Assembly: GCA_030052745.1 (NCBI GenBank)
Contig: JANBVO010000073.1
Coordinates: 37,253 to 101,252 of the forward strand
DNA: 64,000 bases
DNA from: Pleurostoma richardsiae
Taxonomy: Eukaryota > Ascomycota > Sordariomycetes > Calosphaeriales > Pleurostomataceae
Direction of reading: 5' to 3'
Below, piece after piece: positions 22,941 to 34,811 of this stretch (within the stretch, counting starts at the first letter, position 1; every line of letters starts with the position of its first letter). Made by a program: the position numbers and the translations under genes. Below the pieces are notes generated by a model. That model made no database searches and was not told where the DNA came from. It worked only from the letters and a program-made list of their open reading frames with translations.

Positions 22941-25581
22941 CTTATGGCCGAATCATCGCTCTAACAATTACTACTATCGCCGATTAGCTGCGGATATAGA
23001 AACACTTAAAGATGTCTCAAGTTGATAGGTCTGAACGAAATACGAAAGACGGCTTGTATATATAGATCCCTCTTAGTTCCGATTAGAGACTTTACCGAGA
23101 ATACGATACATCTCTTGAACTTCTGAATTATAGATATGTTAGAGTGTTATGGTTAGCTAGGTACATGGCTAGGAGGACATTAATATAGTCCTCCTGAACA
23201 GACATAGTCTATAGTGAATTAATAAATATTACCGTACTCTGAAGGCATGCAACAGTGCCGGTGAGAGGCTCTCTTTCACCACTGATTTGGCCATCGTATC
23301 TAAATGCTGAGACCCAGCCTACGCCAGTAGGCCGGACCGACACTTCAGCAATAACACGGTCATAAGCCTGAGCCCTGACAAGGCTAAACTTACCGTGACA
23401 AAAGGCCTGTCTTATATGGTTGGTGTCTGTACACAGTAGCCAGCGACTACTATTGCTTGGTATACGAAGTCTTTTCTAGATACTGGCTTTTATGAGGTTT
23501 CCCTCAGAGACACAATTAGCATAGTATCCCCAGAACAGATGTAGAACTTAATCACCTATCTACTAGACAACGGCATACCCACGTCCAAACTCACCAGTCA
23601 TTTCCAAGACAAATATAGACAGGCTGCTGCCAATGTATAAAAAGTGTATTGCTACGGCCTGTGTCAGTAGTGTGGTAGATCTAGGCAGCTGCATGTATGC
23701 CTGAGGTATATGTGGAGACTTAGGGTCTAAAGATCTCGTTTACTTGTTCGAGACGACCAGTATCGTTACTAGTATTTAACTGGGTCAGCTATGCAACATT
23801 AGCTTGTGGATTTCCGACAAATTGGCATTCTGAACCCGAACCGCGCAGGCATTGCTTCGATCACGAAGCGCCAGAAACTCGGACCCACAAGACAAGGAGG
23901 AAACAGAGCGCCTACGTCCTTGCTCCAATGGTCCAAGATCAAGAATGCTGACGGCCTGGTAGTCTTTCGAGCCGGAGTTTTGGTCGAGGCCGTGTTGTAC
24001 AAACCCAACAACGGCAACGCCCTGAGCCTGCGCAGGCATATCGCCGCCATCGGAAGCACCGCTTCTGATACATTCTTCTTTGGCGATTGTGAACACGGCG
24101 CTGGTCATCGCTGTCAAGACAATCTGTACCGGTATTGTAGGTCGTCTTGGAGCATGACGCCTAAATGTATCCTTTGAAAGCGGTCGGTAGCCAGTCTACT
24201 AGCATATAGTATAGACAACTTATTTTCTCACTGCGCCTATGACAGATGGCTGAAACAAGCACTCTTGAACTCTGCAGAATCCAGGCCACAGGTCGTACCT
24301 CTTTTGGTCTACGACAGACATATCTCTCGTCCCCACAAGCATGCCTACGCCTACCTACAATGGCATTGCGAAACGACTATAGATAGTCAGTCCCTGGTTC
24401 TGGATCCGAGTGTAGCTCCCGACCCGAGACTTAGTCAAGTTCTCAAGGCCTTGTCAAAGCACGTGGGTGATGATTCTGTTTGCGTAGACTTATCAAGGAC
24501 GTCCACTACTCAAATGCTTAAGTATTTGTCGTCTTGCGTATAAGACCGCCTATCTGCTCCGCGCCTGGACTTCAATAGCTGCTTCCTACTGAATATATGA
24601 GGAGAATTTTAAGAATATATGTAGAACTGATGGTATCAAAAGTATCGAACTTGATTGCTTTGAAACTTGCTACGATAATGAAGACCAGCTATTTGATGGC
24701 AATCCCTTCCGATGTTCCTAAAAAATATCTTAAAGGTTTGAACGATCTATGATGTTTGTTCACTGAAAACCTTCGTGACAACTCCGTCGGAGCCTATAGA
24801 GAAATGTGCACCGGAGTTGAGAAAACATTGTAGGCAACTCCCTCCTCGACATGTTAGACAGACACTATTAGTTAATTAGGACCACGCAATCCAGCTTCAG
24901 TTCACGCATGACCGAGCTGATCGCAACGAATGAAACACTTACGTGGAGCTCTTCCGATCGAACTTCTTCGTCGTTGACAGACCTCAAAACTGCCGCTTGG
25001 ACTTGATGCTTTCCCCGTAGTGGCATTCGCTGCCTTGGATTCAGTGATGCAGCGGTGCTGTGTGTCCGCACCTTAGGGTTGCGCGCGACTCCAGCATATA
25101 CCGGTACAGTACCATCCTGCTGGAGAAGATCACCAATTGTGGGGGAGGCTAATGAAACTCGGGCTTTTGCAGCTTTCCAGAAGTGGGCTTCCCGGCTCAG
25201 CGGCCAGTCCAACCCTGGCAAGTGATGAGCGAGCGCATCAGGAACTACAGGAAATCAGGAACTTGTACGCGTTACCGGGAACTGGGGCCGTCCAGGTCTC
25301 TCTTGCGACGTGTCTCGCTTTGAGAGCCATCCACCAGACCCCCAAAGGCCTGTCAGAAGGCAACAGGAAAGGCATCGAGGTTACTTCTTCGCCACGCGGG
25401 CAGACACGTCAGATTCGACGGGAGACAAAGCGCCATCTGCGTTGCTACCGTGTCATGGAATCTAATGAAGTAGCCAATTGTATAGTCATCCAAATCCACT
25501 TTCCCCTTCATCTTCGCCTCCCTGTAGACACGGACTCCGAAAGTCCGCGGAAGAGACACAATATACAACGTAAAAAAGCAT
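22941..25581. other. Long stretch without a recognisable gene
   Basis: Between 22941 and 23780 the sequence looks decayed and holds a short hairpin, AGGAGGAC at 23171-23178 with GTCCTCCT at 23188-23195. Frames at 23785-24117 (minus), 23806-24177 (plus), 24265-24543 (plus) and 24868-25221 (minus) are open for 90-125 codons. They overlap one another or lack motifs and context, so I do not call any of them a gene. Confidence 0.4.
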
Positions 25582-26523
25582 TTAGATCTGCTTGACGAAG
25601 CCGACCTCGATGAGATTGTTGGCATCGATATCGAAATCCGCCAGTTTTGCCCTGGTGTCGTCCCTAATCCATAGGAAGAACCTCAGGATGCCCCAGCGCA
25701 CAAACCCTGGGACACTGCGGCGTCTCTTTACCCTCATCACCTCCTTACCCATGATGTACACGGTCTAATCTTCCTGGACCTGATTAAAGGTGTCCAGCTC
25801 GGGGTGGATCCCTGGTGAGTGGTTCGCGGAGCTGACACTGTCATCCAGATAGGAAGCGGTGTGATCCCGCGTGATGTAGAGGATGAGTTGCTCAACAATC
25901 TCACGGCCCAGATCTGGCGTCAACACATCGTCCACGTATCCGTGACGGAGTGTCATCCCATAGCACGAGATCGAGGTCCGTGAGATGATGAAGCGATCAG
26001 CGGGAGGGACGGTGGGGCGTGAGAGAGGGCGCATGTGGAAGAAGACGATGACCGCAGGCCGAAACTTCAGCTTCCTAACGAATTGACTGAAGACCACCGG
26101 AAGGCCACCACCACCCACCTTGTCGAAGAAGATCCCAAGTCCCGAGGCGTCGGAGATCTTGCCGCCACCAAAGGCTGGCGATTGGACAGATAGTCCTCGA
26201 GACAAAAGCTTGATGCCTGCCGACGACGAGAGCGACGAGCAGGGTGACGAATGAAGTGACGAATAGAGTGAGGAAGACAAGTACCTCTTGAAGAAAATCG
26301 AAACGGCGAGGTTCGTCGACGGCTGCTGGATGGCAGCTGTCAAGTGGGGTGACGTTCTGTGACTCAGGAGCCCTGGGATGGAGTCTGTGATACTGACGAT
26401 GTCACCCTCTAGATGGTCAAGGACCCTAATCAGGGCAGCAGAGATGTCCCCGCGATGGAGGTCTATTTTCGATACCACAAAGGGCCGGACAACAAGCGAA
26501 AACCGTACTTCTTGGGATGGCAC
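25582..26523 (-). pseudogene. HAK/KUP potassium transporter, C-terminal fragment with nonsense codon
   Basis: The minus-strand frame carries the cytosolic C-terminal part of a fungal HAK-type K+ transporter: SGLGIFFDKVGGG, MRPLSRPTVPPADRF, RHGYVDDVLTPDLG. After an in-frame TAG at 25767-25765 the same frame goes on with VYIMGKEVMRVK, FFLWIRDDTRAKLADFD and a typical end EVGFVKQI, stopping at 25582. The TAG replaces a Gln codon (CAG to TAG), the change RIP makes. The twelve-helix transport domain that should precede is missing. Only a short hydrophobic piece (FLTLFVTSFVTLLVALVV, around 26220-26290) is readable, in another frame. Upstream of about 26170 this frame is no longer HAK-like. It is a dead fragment. 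Confidence 0.85.
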
Positions 26524-27037
26524 GCAGGCGCTGGAAGCAGTAGCCGGAGCACAGATGACGACTGGCTGTCTCTGCCTTCTCTTAGACGATCATAGCCGCT
26601 GCCACTGGCTTCCGTCCCAGTATTTCTCTCCTGGGGGTGGATGGAAAATGGCCACAGCCATGAGCGGTGAGCAGTAATTTGCCTCGAGACTCACCAGACA
26701 AAGATGCGGGCGAGGATGACCCACACTGCAGTCTTTGACATGACGACGCCCATGCTACCCATCAGTTGCACCAAGTCAGAGAAGCACATCGGACATATCT
26801 TCAAAGATCCACGTACCTACAAACCTTCTGTCATGGTCACCATTCCAGGTATCAAGTGCTTACTCTTGCCCACGGCCCTGGGTGGAACAGGCGAAGGTGG
26901 CGAAGAAGTGAGACAAGGGCCCGATAAGGATATGGCGCCGATGCGACCAAGCACCTACACCGGAAGATGTGGTGGAGGCGGCGTCGTCACCATCTTCCTG
27001 GCATCCGCCGTCTCAGGAGTCCGCCTCTCAGGAAGAA
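26524..27037. other. No supported gene
   Basis: The 195-codon plus frame 26704-27291 overlaps the RING gene antisense and has no domain. Minus-strand readings show hydrophobic pieces that may be further HAK debris, but I cannot align them. Confidence 0.35.
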
Positions 27038-27721
27038 TCATTGTCTACCATTGCTTCCGGTACTCGTGTGCTCCTCGTTCGGGTAGGGAGGAATTGCCTT
27101 GCCTGTTGGCACGAAAGTCGACTTGCATAATGGGCAGTCGACATGGTGTTTATGGAACCAAGACTCGATGCAACTTGAATGGAACACATGTTTACATTTC
27201 AATCGTCGGACGTCATCCTGATCCACGAGAACTTCGAGGCAGATGGCACTACAATGATATCAGTATTGGTAATAAGCCCTTATCGCCTTAATTTGGAACC
27301 TACCAGGGTTCGATGGAACTGGACTGCGTTGAAGCCCAAGTTGCCTGCGTTTTTAACCCTTTCACGTCCTTGTATTTCTGTGATGGATTCACGTCGTTGA
27401 GCGTCGGCCGTTTGTTTTTCACGGTCTCGGCGTCTCTTTGAGATCGGCGGTTACCTCTTCGTAGTTTTGTCAGATACCTTTGTTCATTAGTTTACTCGTA
27501 GATCACAGGACTTGGGAGGGAACCACGTACAGGACGACGAATATAAAGGCTATAATGAAGACACCGCCAAATGCTACAAGGAACGGTCCAGGCGTCCCTG
27601 AAGTCCACGCGCTGTACTCATTTGGCTTTGTCGAGTTGACAGTGGGCATGGAGTTCATGAGTTTTATTGTTGTCAATATCCCTATTGTTGTTACATTCCG
27701 ATCACCTTGAGTGGGACTCAC
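27038..27721 (-). CDS. Transmembrane RING-H2 E3 ubiquitin ligase
   Basis: Three minus-strand exons, 27721-27531, 27477-27304 and 27248-27038, about 191 residues. Introns of 53 and 55 bp agree in phase. The N-terminal 45 residues are polar, with potential N-glycosylation sites (NVT, NST). One transmembrane helix follows (FLVAFGGVFIIAFIFVVL), then a basic linker and a C-terminal RING-H2. The second splice creates the first zinc ligand: TG joined to T gives Cys and the motif CAICLEVL. The remaining ligands are in LKCKHVFHSSCIESWF and DCPLCK (C-x2-C, C-x-H-x2-H-x2-C, C-x2-C). The layout resembles fungal TM-RING ligases of endomembranes. It would use an E2 enzyme to ubiquitinate membrane cargo; the cargo is unknown. 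A dead TM-RING gene lies at 46.9 kb. Confidence 0.88.
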
Positions 27722-28384
27722 GATCCATGGAGACTCCGTTTTGTGCTGTCCGTTTTATCTAAGGGATCAGTTGCTATCTCTACCAATGTCTAATGAACGT
27801 ATGATCCTAAGTTTCCGCCATGAACACAGCGCAGCATGCTGAGCCACATCAGAAGCGGATCAAAGTTCATGACAAAATATGTGTGTCGTCACCTTGACTG
27901 ATCTCTAGCGTCACGTCCGGACGCCAAGAACCCGATGACAGCGACATGTGAGAGGGGCAAGGAGCGAACAAAGAAAAATTTGGCATGGATCAACGCAAGC
28001 CTAGCGAGATCTCAGCTGATTTGCGCCAGGTCAGACCCAGCGTCTATTTCTGCGCTCCCGAGGTGTGCAACAGTTCACTAGAAACAACTCAACTCCACTC
28101 AGTTGAAAATTAGCCCGGCATCCTCCGAGACAATTTCTCGAAAATTGAGGATGATATAGGGGAGTCTTGAAGGACTTGGAAGTTTGTGAAATCTCGCTAG
28201 AGAAATAGAGGTCGATGAAGATGTGGTCTGCAATCGCCTGGGTAATGACGGCCTCGGCTATGGCGCACCTTGCAAGTCTGCCGGCGGAAGAACGAGACGT
28301 CAAGAGAGCCAGAAGTTGATCATTCTTCAGACAGCTTTCTTAGATCAGTCGAGATATTTCAAACCCTCTCTGTAATATCTTAAG
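27722..28384. other. Intergenic, no gene identified
   Basis: Upstream of the RING gene, so it should hold its promoter. No domain is visible on either strand. Confidence 0.45.
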
Positions 28385-28640
28385 CTATTCGTCTACAGCG
28401 TTAGCTCGTGCCTCGGAAGCCCGCCTCTCCTTTTCCAGTTGGTCGATGCGATCCCGCAACTGGGCTTCGCTACTTGCCTTGCTGTTGAGACTTTCGAGTC
28501 GATTTCAACCTGGCCTGTGGCGAGTAGCAGCTTGATCACGACCTCATGCCCTCCCGAGGCGGTATACGACAGCGGCGTCTTGCCATAATCGTCCTTCCAA
28601 TCGACCTCGAGCCGAGACTCGGAGTTCTGTTGAATGATTG
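28385..28640 (-). pseudogene. Ankyrin-repeat protein remnant with coiled-coil end
   Basis: On the minus strand one ankyrin repeat is clear (VDWKDDYGKTPLSYTASGG then HEVVIKLLLATGQ). It is followed, in a shifted frame, by a charged coiled-coil-like end (EAQLRDRIDQLEKERRASEA) and a stop. The frame change and the lack of any upstream repeats or start show this is the broken 3' end of a larger ankyrin gene. Such genes are multicopy in filamentous fungi, often with NACHT domains; no such domain is present here. Confidence 0.65.
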
Positions 28641-29134
28641 GAGATTGCGCTCACTACTCAACTTCCGCCGCCCAACTTAGCGACAACAAGCCTCCTCACC
28701 ACCGTTTTCGCTGCCATGATGGCTGAACGAAGGCTTTTGGCGGACATCAACCACAAACCTCTGCTGGAAGAGGTCATGAAGTCCCCGAGTAGGCTTAACT
28801 GGGGACTAGAGCGTGGGTCGGCACTTTCTAGCTGCTACCGATGGCGCTGTGTGTGGGAGCCAATGAGGCGAAGCACACGACTCGTTCCGTCTCCTGATTC
28901 AGGTAGGTTACATGTTATCCGACTACTCTCTCCCAAATTGCCGGTAAACCCGAGTCCCCACAACAGCGCTTTGCTTATCTGCCTAGTTATAAGTTAATCC
29001 TCATGTGGCTTGTGGACCAAGAGGGGGTAAGCAGGCTGCATATATTTAGTAATATGCCCTGTCTCGTCCGGTAAACAACCTTTTAACGCTTGAAGCGCCT
29101 GGTGCAGCTAATCTAGTACGCCGACGTAACTACA
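28641..29134. other. Intergenic, no gene identified
   Basis: The plus frame 28638-28997 has no motif. It precedes the bZIP/DUF3425 locus. Confidence 0.45.
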
Positions 29135-30107
29135 ATGACCACCAACATGGAAATCCAGCTAGCCAATGCGAATAATCAGGCCATTGAGCTCACGCCAATG
29201 GCACCTCAGTTGCAAGCGCGCAAGCCGGATGAAGACTGGACTGGCGTGACGAACACAGTGGAGAGGAAGAGGTTGCAGAACCGCCTTAACCAGCGGGCGT
29301 ATCGTCAGCAGCAAATGCCAACACATTAAGTCCACGATAGCGTTTCCTTTAAGACCCATGTCTGACTTATACGTGGAGATAAGCATGCGGAAGAGCAAAC
29401 GACGTGCCAGATCCGACGAGAACGGCTCGCCACCATCCGACGGCCAGCCGCCGCCCTCCCCATCGCAAATCGAGAGCGCCCTTCACGTCTGCCGCCTCTC
29501 GCTACCGGAGAGACGCGCCAGGCTCGAGCGTTTCGCGGGGCAGGCCTTCGCAGACTACGTGAGCGGCAAGGCGTGCCTGGCGCACCTGCCCGCACTGGTG
29601 CAGTTCAACGTCTTCCAGGCACTGGCCCGCAACGCAGCGATGCTCGGCGTGGCCACTGAGTGGCTGATATACGACTCTCTGTCCCCCTTCGGCCGCGAGG
29701 GCCCAGGCCTCGGCCTGTCGCATCCTCCCATAGCCGCTGGGACCCTCCCCTCCTGCCCCGACAATCTGCGGCCCACTCCCCTGCAGCTGACGGTGCCGCA
29801 CCACCCGTGGATCGACCTGTTCCCAATCCCGCGGATGCGCGACAATTTGCTGCTCGCGACGGCGGACCCGGGCCTGTTCGACGAGGACGGCCTGTGCTCC
29901 GACGTGATGGAGGCGGGAGGCACGGGGTGGCCGGAGGAGCCGGCGCTCATCGTGTGGGGAGAGCCGTGGGATCCCAGAGGGTGGGAGGCCACGACGGCGT
30001 TCCTGCGGAAATGGGGCTGGCTGCTGGGCGGATGCGGGGAGCTACTGGAGGCAACAAATTTCTGGCGGGAGAAGAGAGGGGAGAGAAGGCTGGAACTGGG
30101 GGTATGA
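29135..30107 (+). CDS. bZIP transcription factor with DUF3425-type C-terminus
   Basis: Exon 1 (29135 to about 29320) ends in a bZIP basic region of the Yap-like fungal type: DWTGVTNTVERKRLQNRLNQ followed by RAYRQQQ. Exon 2 (within 29358-30107, probably from about 29384) starts with a basic run (RKSKRRAR). It continues with the helical domain that fungal DUF3425 proteins carry (CLAHLPALVQFNVFQALARN, TVPHHPWIDLFPIPRMRDN, FLRKWGWLLGGC). The splice is not resolved. An acceptor GATAAG at about 29383 is good, but no canonical donor after YRQQQ gives the right phase. A GTATCG donor before Tyr-Arg fits in phase but trims the basic region. The donor may be mutated, leaving the gene dead. The leucine zipper is very short, as in other DUF3425 proteins. 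Likely nuclear regulator; targets unknown. Confidence 0.7.
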
Positions 30108-30559
30108 GACATTAGTGCTCGTTAAGGAGGATGTCCCAAACTCACGGTTCGCTCATGTTTTCTTGACGCGTTTAGCAGACAGACCCTGAAATGGGCACAG
30201 CTCTGGACTCGCGCATGCTTGCCCAGTCTTGGACCAGATCTCGTCTCTGTTGCCATTCACGAAGCACTCCCTAGTCCTCTCGCCTAGTCGCGCTCTGGCT
30301 TGCTCGTCGCATCCCTCATGCTCCTGCCCAGTGCGTTCCGGAGTAGGTGCAGGCTTTCTCGCCTCTCAGCTCTCGAGAGCTGTACGTATAAGCTCATGAA
30401 GCTCGGCCGCGTCGCTGTGCTGCTACCTTGTACGCCACTTCCCCAGCGACATTCAACGTCTGTATCAGTACAGCTTATAGACTCCTCACATCAAGTCTGT
30501 CAAACCATGAAATGGAGGGACTGTTAACGTTACGAGCCTCGTTCGTGCAGTCAGAAGGT
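30108..30559. other. Intergenic, no gene identified
   Basis: Downstream flank of the DUF3425 gene. Composition turns RIP-like after about 30560. Confidence 0.5.
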
Positions 30560-32825
30560 ACAGTCAGAACCTTATAGTATATTAGTTATCACTCTGGGGG
30601 TTTGTTAGAGGAGCGGTGCCGATAAGTTGGGCGTAAGTAGGTTGTATGATAGGATTAGGTTTTGACTTATACGTATAGGTCTGTCTAATTAAAAGTAGGT
30701 GTCTTCCGGGTTCTTTTTGCCGTTAGGAGTTAACGACGCGTCTTACTCTAAAGACCGGAGGAAACTACCGGAATATCATTAACTGGGAGATAGATATTAC
30801 GAAACGATTAACCGTATTCAGTAGTACCTTTAAATAAGGAACATGTCTAGGGCTTTACTTTCGACGAGAAATACGGCTACGGGATTGAAATTGATCTTGT
30901 TGGCTGTCGTAATTTGACTTTCGGGATCTTAAACTTCTGTACGGTCATGTGTTTCTGGGTTTACTTTTATACTTTTAGGTTACATTGTTTATAGTTTTTA
31001 TAACGTAAATTGTCAATGAGGGTACTCTAGAAGGAGTAAAATACTAATGATGATATTAAGATATCGATCGAGGTTTAATTAGATATCTATACGAAAATAC
31101 GAGCGCCGTATTTTTAGGTTCTTCCGGAGATTACTTTATATGTTATCTATAGTTATATCTTTATTCCTAACTTTGTCCTCTATATATACTTAATACGTTA
31201 TTTATCTTTTATACCGACGTATGTTTCTCGTTTACTAATATATACCGATATTTCGTTTTGCTTACCTTTATGTTGATTACGGCTTAGTTAGCCTCCTTTA
31301 GCGGCTGCGTCTGTATCTAGGGGCGGACTTTCTTGTCTATAACGAACTGTAGTATCTCCTGGATTTCTTCGGGCGAATTAATAGTACTGCTACTAATCTT
31401 GATCCCGTTGCCGATCAAGATGAAAGCGTTTACGGGAGGCAAGTTACCGCCGTCGGAGACGCCGACTTGAATGAAGGAACCCCTGACTTTTAATAGGGAT
31501 AGGTACTCGGTGAGTAGTATGTTGGGGCTCGAAACGGTGGAGACGATCAGGTCGAGCGTGCGCGTGTTGTCGGTGTACTAGTGTTTGTCGTTGTCGGTGG
31601 CGATGTACTGGTTCGCGTCCAGTTTTAGTACCTCTTTTTTTTTCGAGGCCTTGTACGAGATGCCTACGACCTTGTCGGTGCCTAGCGCTTTGGCCTATAG
31701 GACGGCGAAGTGGCCGAGTCCGCCAACGCCGACGATGTCTACCGTCTTGCTGGGCCCGTACTCGTTCTGTTTTAGCGGCGAGAATACCGTGATGTCGCCG
31801 TATAGTATGGGCGCGGCGTCTTCGGACGATAGGCTTTCGGGGATCTGGAAGACGAAGTGGCCGTTGGTCCGGTTGTAGTCTGCGTACCTGCCGTAGGATT
31901 TGCCCTCGTCGTTGGGGTAGATAGAGCTGTAGGTGTTTACGTTGTCCTTGGTGTAGTGGTTCTCGAGGCTGTGCGTGTATTTGTAGTAGTCCGGTTGTAG
32001 GCAGTTGCGGGTCTAGGTACCGACGTCGATGTAGTTGCCGATTTTGACGTATTTGACGTTATTTCCGACTTTAACGGCCTTACTGATAATCTTGTGATTT
32101 ATGTAGTAGGCTTTATGTTATCAAGTTAGCGTAATATTTAAAAAAAAGCCTTAAAAGAGGGGGCGTCAAGGTGTGAGGCGTACGATAGGGAGTCGGTCCC
32201 TATCCGGACCGTAGTATATATAAGTCAGAACTATAGATACTATAGTAGGTGATCTGGATATTAACGTCGTCCTCTGTCTACTTTTTAGGTTTAAAGGGGC
32301 CCTATTTTATTTTCCCTTTGATGGATTCCGGAGAGTAGTCTAGTTAGCTTTCAAACTTATAACTAGTAGTTATCGCGTTTTTGGAGAAATTTTATTTATA
32401 TAAAGAATGGTTATGTCGGACGTCGTATAGAAATATCGGGTTTACCTTTTAGTAAGGTAGATTATATAGTGATACTCAAGTCTAAATATAAGGTACTATT
32501 GTTTTAATATATATATATATGGAACTTCTGCTTAAAACGCTATATAAAACTGGCTACGTTTTAATATTACGTTAATTATCAGTGATAAAGACGTAGGGAG
32601 GTATATCCGATTTTCTGGAAGTCCGTATTATTATCGCTATTCTACGCGTTACGGCCGATACGATGGGCCTAACTCCGAAAAAGGTCGAGATAAAGAGGTA
32701 TAATACTAGAGGGTGAGGAGCCTTCGAAGTGGGAGCGATTTCAACCGCTGGCTAAGTTTCGGCTTATTTCGCCTAGCTACCGTAATTCGAACATACCGGC
32801 ACTTAAATTCCGCCGTCCTATACGT
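30560..32825. repeat. RIP-mutated tract surrounding a dead ADH gene
   Basis: CpA/TpG-poor, TpA-rich sequence throughout, with stops in all frames. The central 0.9 kb is a recognisable dehydrogenase pseudogene. The flanks (30560-31208 and 32121-32825) have no identified content and may be its RIP-mutated surroundings or a transposon. Confidence 0.65.
31209..32120 (-). pseudogene. RIP-inactivated zinc alcohol dehydrogenase (ADH6-like)
   Basis: The minus strand reads, in one frame over 295 codons without any indel, as an NADP-dependent cinnamyl-alcohol/ADH6-type dehydrogenase. Readable parts are AVKVGNNVKYVKIG, YPNDEGKSYGRYADYN, HFVFQIPESLSSEDAAPILY, the Rossmann motif VGVGGLGHFAVLQAKALG, and a C-terminus that reads YRYILVNE. 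Cys and Gly residues that bind zinc or shape the fold are replaced in the RIP manner: Cys to Tyr, Gly to Ser/Asn/Asp, Glu to Lys. Stops stand where Gln and Trp are expected (for example after VGT and in DKH-stop-YTDN). The first about 60 residues are not readable. Because RIP acts on duplicated DNA, another copy probably existed in this genome. Confidence 0.88.
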
Positions 32826-34640
32826 TGAATCGGATCGATAATCACTACATTGTGGGGCGACTCAGATCACTCTCTATCAGCGAACCGGTACAACCTGCCC
32901 AGGTGATTACAAAACGAAAACAAAATTCTCTAATGTTCCTGTACCTTGCCGTTGTTAAGGGACGTGCGCTGCGCTGGTCATTTCAGCGATCTAGGACGAT
33001 GTCCACGTTACGTATGAGGCTGGCAGCCGAGGTCTCCTGCACCCAGCAACTATGTAGCTCGTTACCAGCTAAGATAAGGTAATCGGGAGCGCTAATGCAG
33101 CCTGCTTATGGTCCACATTCGAGTCCGGTTCGGTGACAATGCGGCCACCTGTCACTCTGAGCTTCAGGAGCTTGTCTCTGAACCCGCACTGCGGTGCAAG
33201 TTCGCTGAAAGTCATATTGTGCGGCCAGGTCCACTTCATCTACCGAGGCTAACGATCTGCTTAGAAGTGCTATGAAGAAAATTAACCCAGTTTAAACCAC
33301 ACAGCACGATAATTCACCTTAGAGGTGTATAGCTTGAGACTGAAAGATGTCATTCTCTGGGACGACTTATGACGAGGTGAAAGTCAGTCCGTGATCTCAA
33401 TCCTGTCTGCCCACTTTCGCACAATTTCTCTCAAGGTGTACCAGGTCATCACAACATGCTTGCATGCTAACCTCGCTGATGGAATAGGCCCCACTACAGC
33501 CAGATACACAAACAGTAGATCAAACACGAGCAACATCATCAAAAACAATAAGAAACGCAATAATCTACTACACTAGTTGTTCCACAAGATTGTAGCTACC
33601 GCTAGATCTATGCCCTATAGCATGTCTATCCGGACATGGGAGCAACTCACGGTACCGTGGGAGTGTCCCCGTGCGTGGGAACTGTCGTTTGATTATCACA
33701 GACTAAAACGAAGAAGCCGCGCTGCAAATGAGGATCCCTAGCACGTGGTCCTGTCATTCGTCACGCACTGCAGAGACTGCGGCAAGTTGTTGGCATTTTT
33801 GCTTGTCCGCTACGGTTATCCCTAGAAGTGCGGAGTATGTCCAAGAAACCGCGCCAGGGGTTCCCCGCACCTCAGTGTACTCGCGACAGCCAGACCCCTC
33901 GGGATTCTATTGGCGAACAGGAAAGAGTGACGGCGTATCAATCATATGATGTGGAAGTTAATGCCAGCCATCTCCGTCATCGCGTGAGACTTCGGCGCTC
34001 TCGCTCCTAGAAACTCCAGGCGGCATCTTCCACACTTTCGCATCGCCCAACCTTGGCTCAGCTAGCAGCAGCCGAATAGTGAGTGGCTTCTGGATACGGT
34101 GAGATATTCTAGCCGAAACCCCCAGCACCACCTGCGGATATCGGTGTCATTCACGCCCCTCCTTCCTCAAGACAGAATCAGAAGATCGTAGCGCCGCCTT
34201 ACGTACATATAAGACAAACGTGACAGTGCCTCGCCCGGCAAAGTGGATAGTAATAAGCTCTGTCCTCTTTCACCCAGACTCTGCTTACCTGCAGCCCACG
34301 AATCGTGATAAGTATCCGATAGCCCGGCAAATCCTGATGACCAGGAGGACTACGATGGGCGACAAGCGAAGCTTCTAGTCCATCTAATACCTCGTCCTAA
34401 GCGCACTTAGTTCTTTCGTCCATCAAGAAAGGGGCATCAAGATTCCAACCCCGCCTCTCCGTACCCCTCGGCACCATCAACTTTAAGACTCGTCTTGTAT
34501 CATATTTGGAGAAGTTTATGTTCTACCCAGACACGCCGACACGCCAGACATGGCCACCACTAGCAATATCCATTGCGACTAACATGTCCCTTTTCTTACA
34601 CGACAGATACCTTAGAAGTCTCTATTAAATCACATATACA
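32826..34640. other. Long stretch without a recognisable gene
   Basis: Short overlapping frames on the plus strand (32825-33082, 33391-33576, 33728-34010) have no motif. Composition is ordinary up to about 34600. Confidence 0.4.
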
Positions 34641-34811
34641 CAGCGGCGATAACTCGGGTTCATAACGTCGGCGTGGATAGACCGAGTTCCTCCCGTGGTC
34701 GATAGTGAGCTATATTAGGCAGATGAACAGTATTACTCCGACCTTAATGGTATCGACTATTTCTTATACTATTCCACGACGATACTACCATTCCCCAGTT
34801 CCGATACCCGC

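Noticed and set aside
23785-25595. Overlapping frames of 90-150 codons on both strands
   Set aside because: There is no domain, no consistent splice structure and no compositional support for one strand over the other.
26704-27291. 195-codon open frame on the plus strand
   Set aside because: It is antisense to the third RING-H2 exon and has no domain; the minus strand explains the sequence through a spliced RING.
28385-28640. Intact ankyrin/NLR-type gene
   Set aside because: Only one repeat and a frameshifted coiled-coil tail remain; no NACHT or upstream exons are visible.
31585-31878. 97-codon open frame on the plus strand
   Set aside because: It is the antisense shadow of the RIP-mutated ADH6-like gene, whose conserved motifs are on the minus strand.
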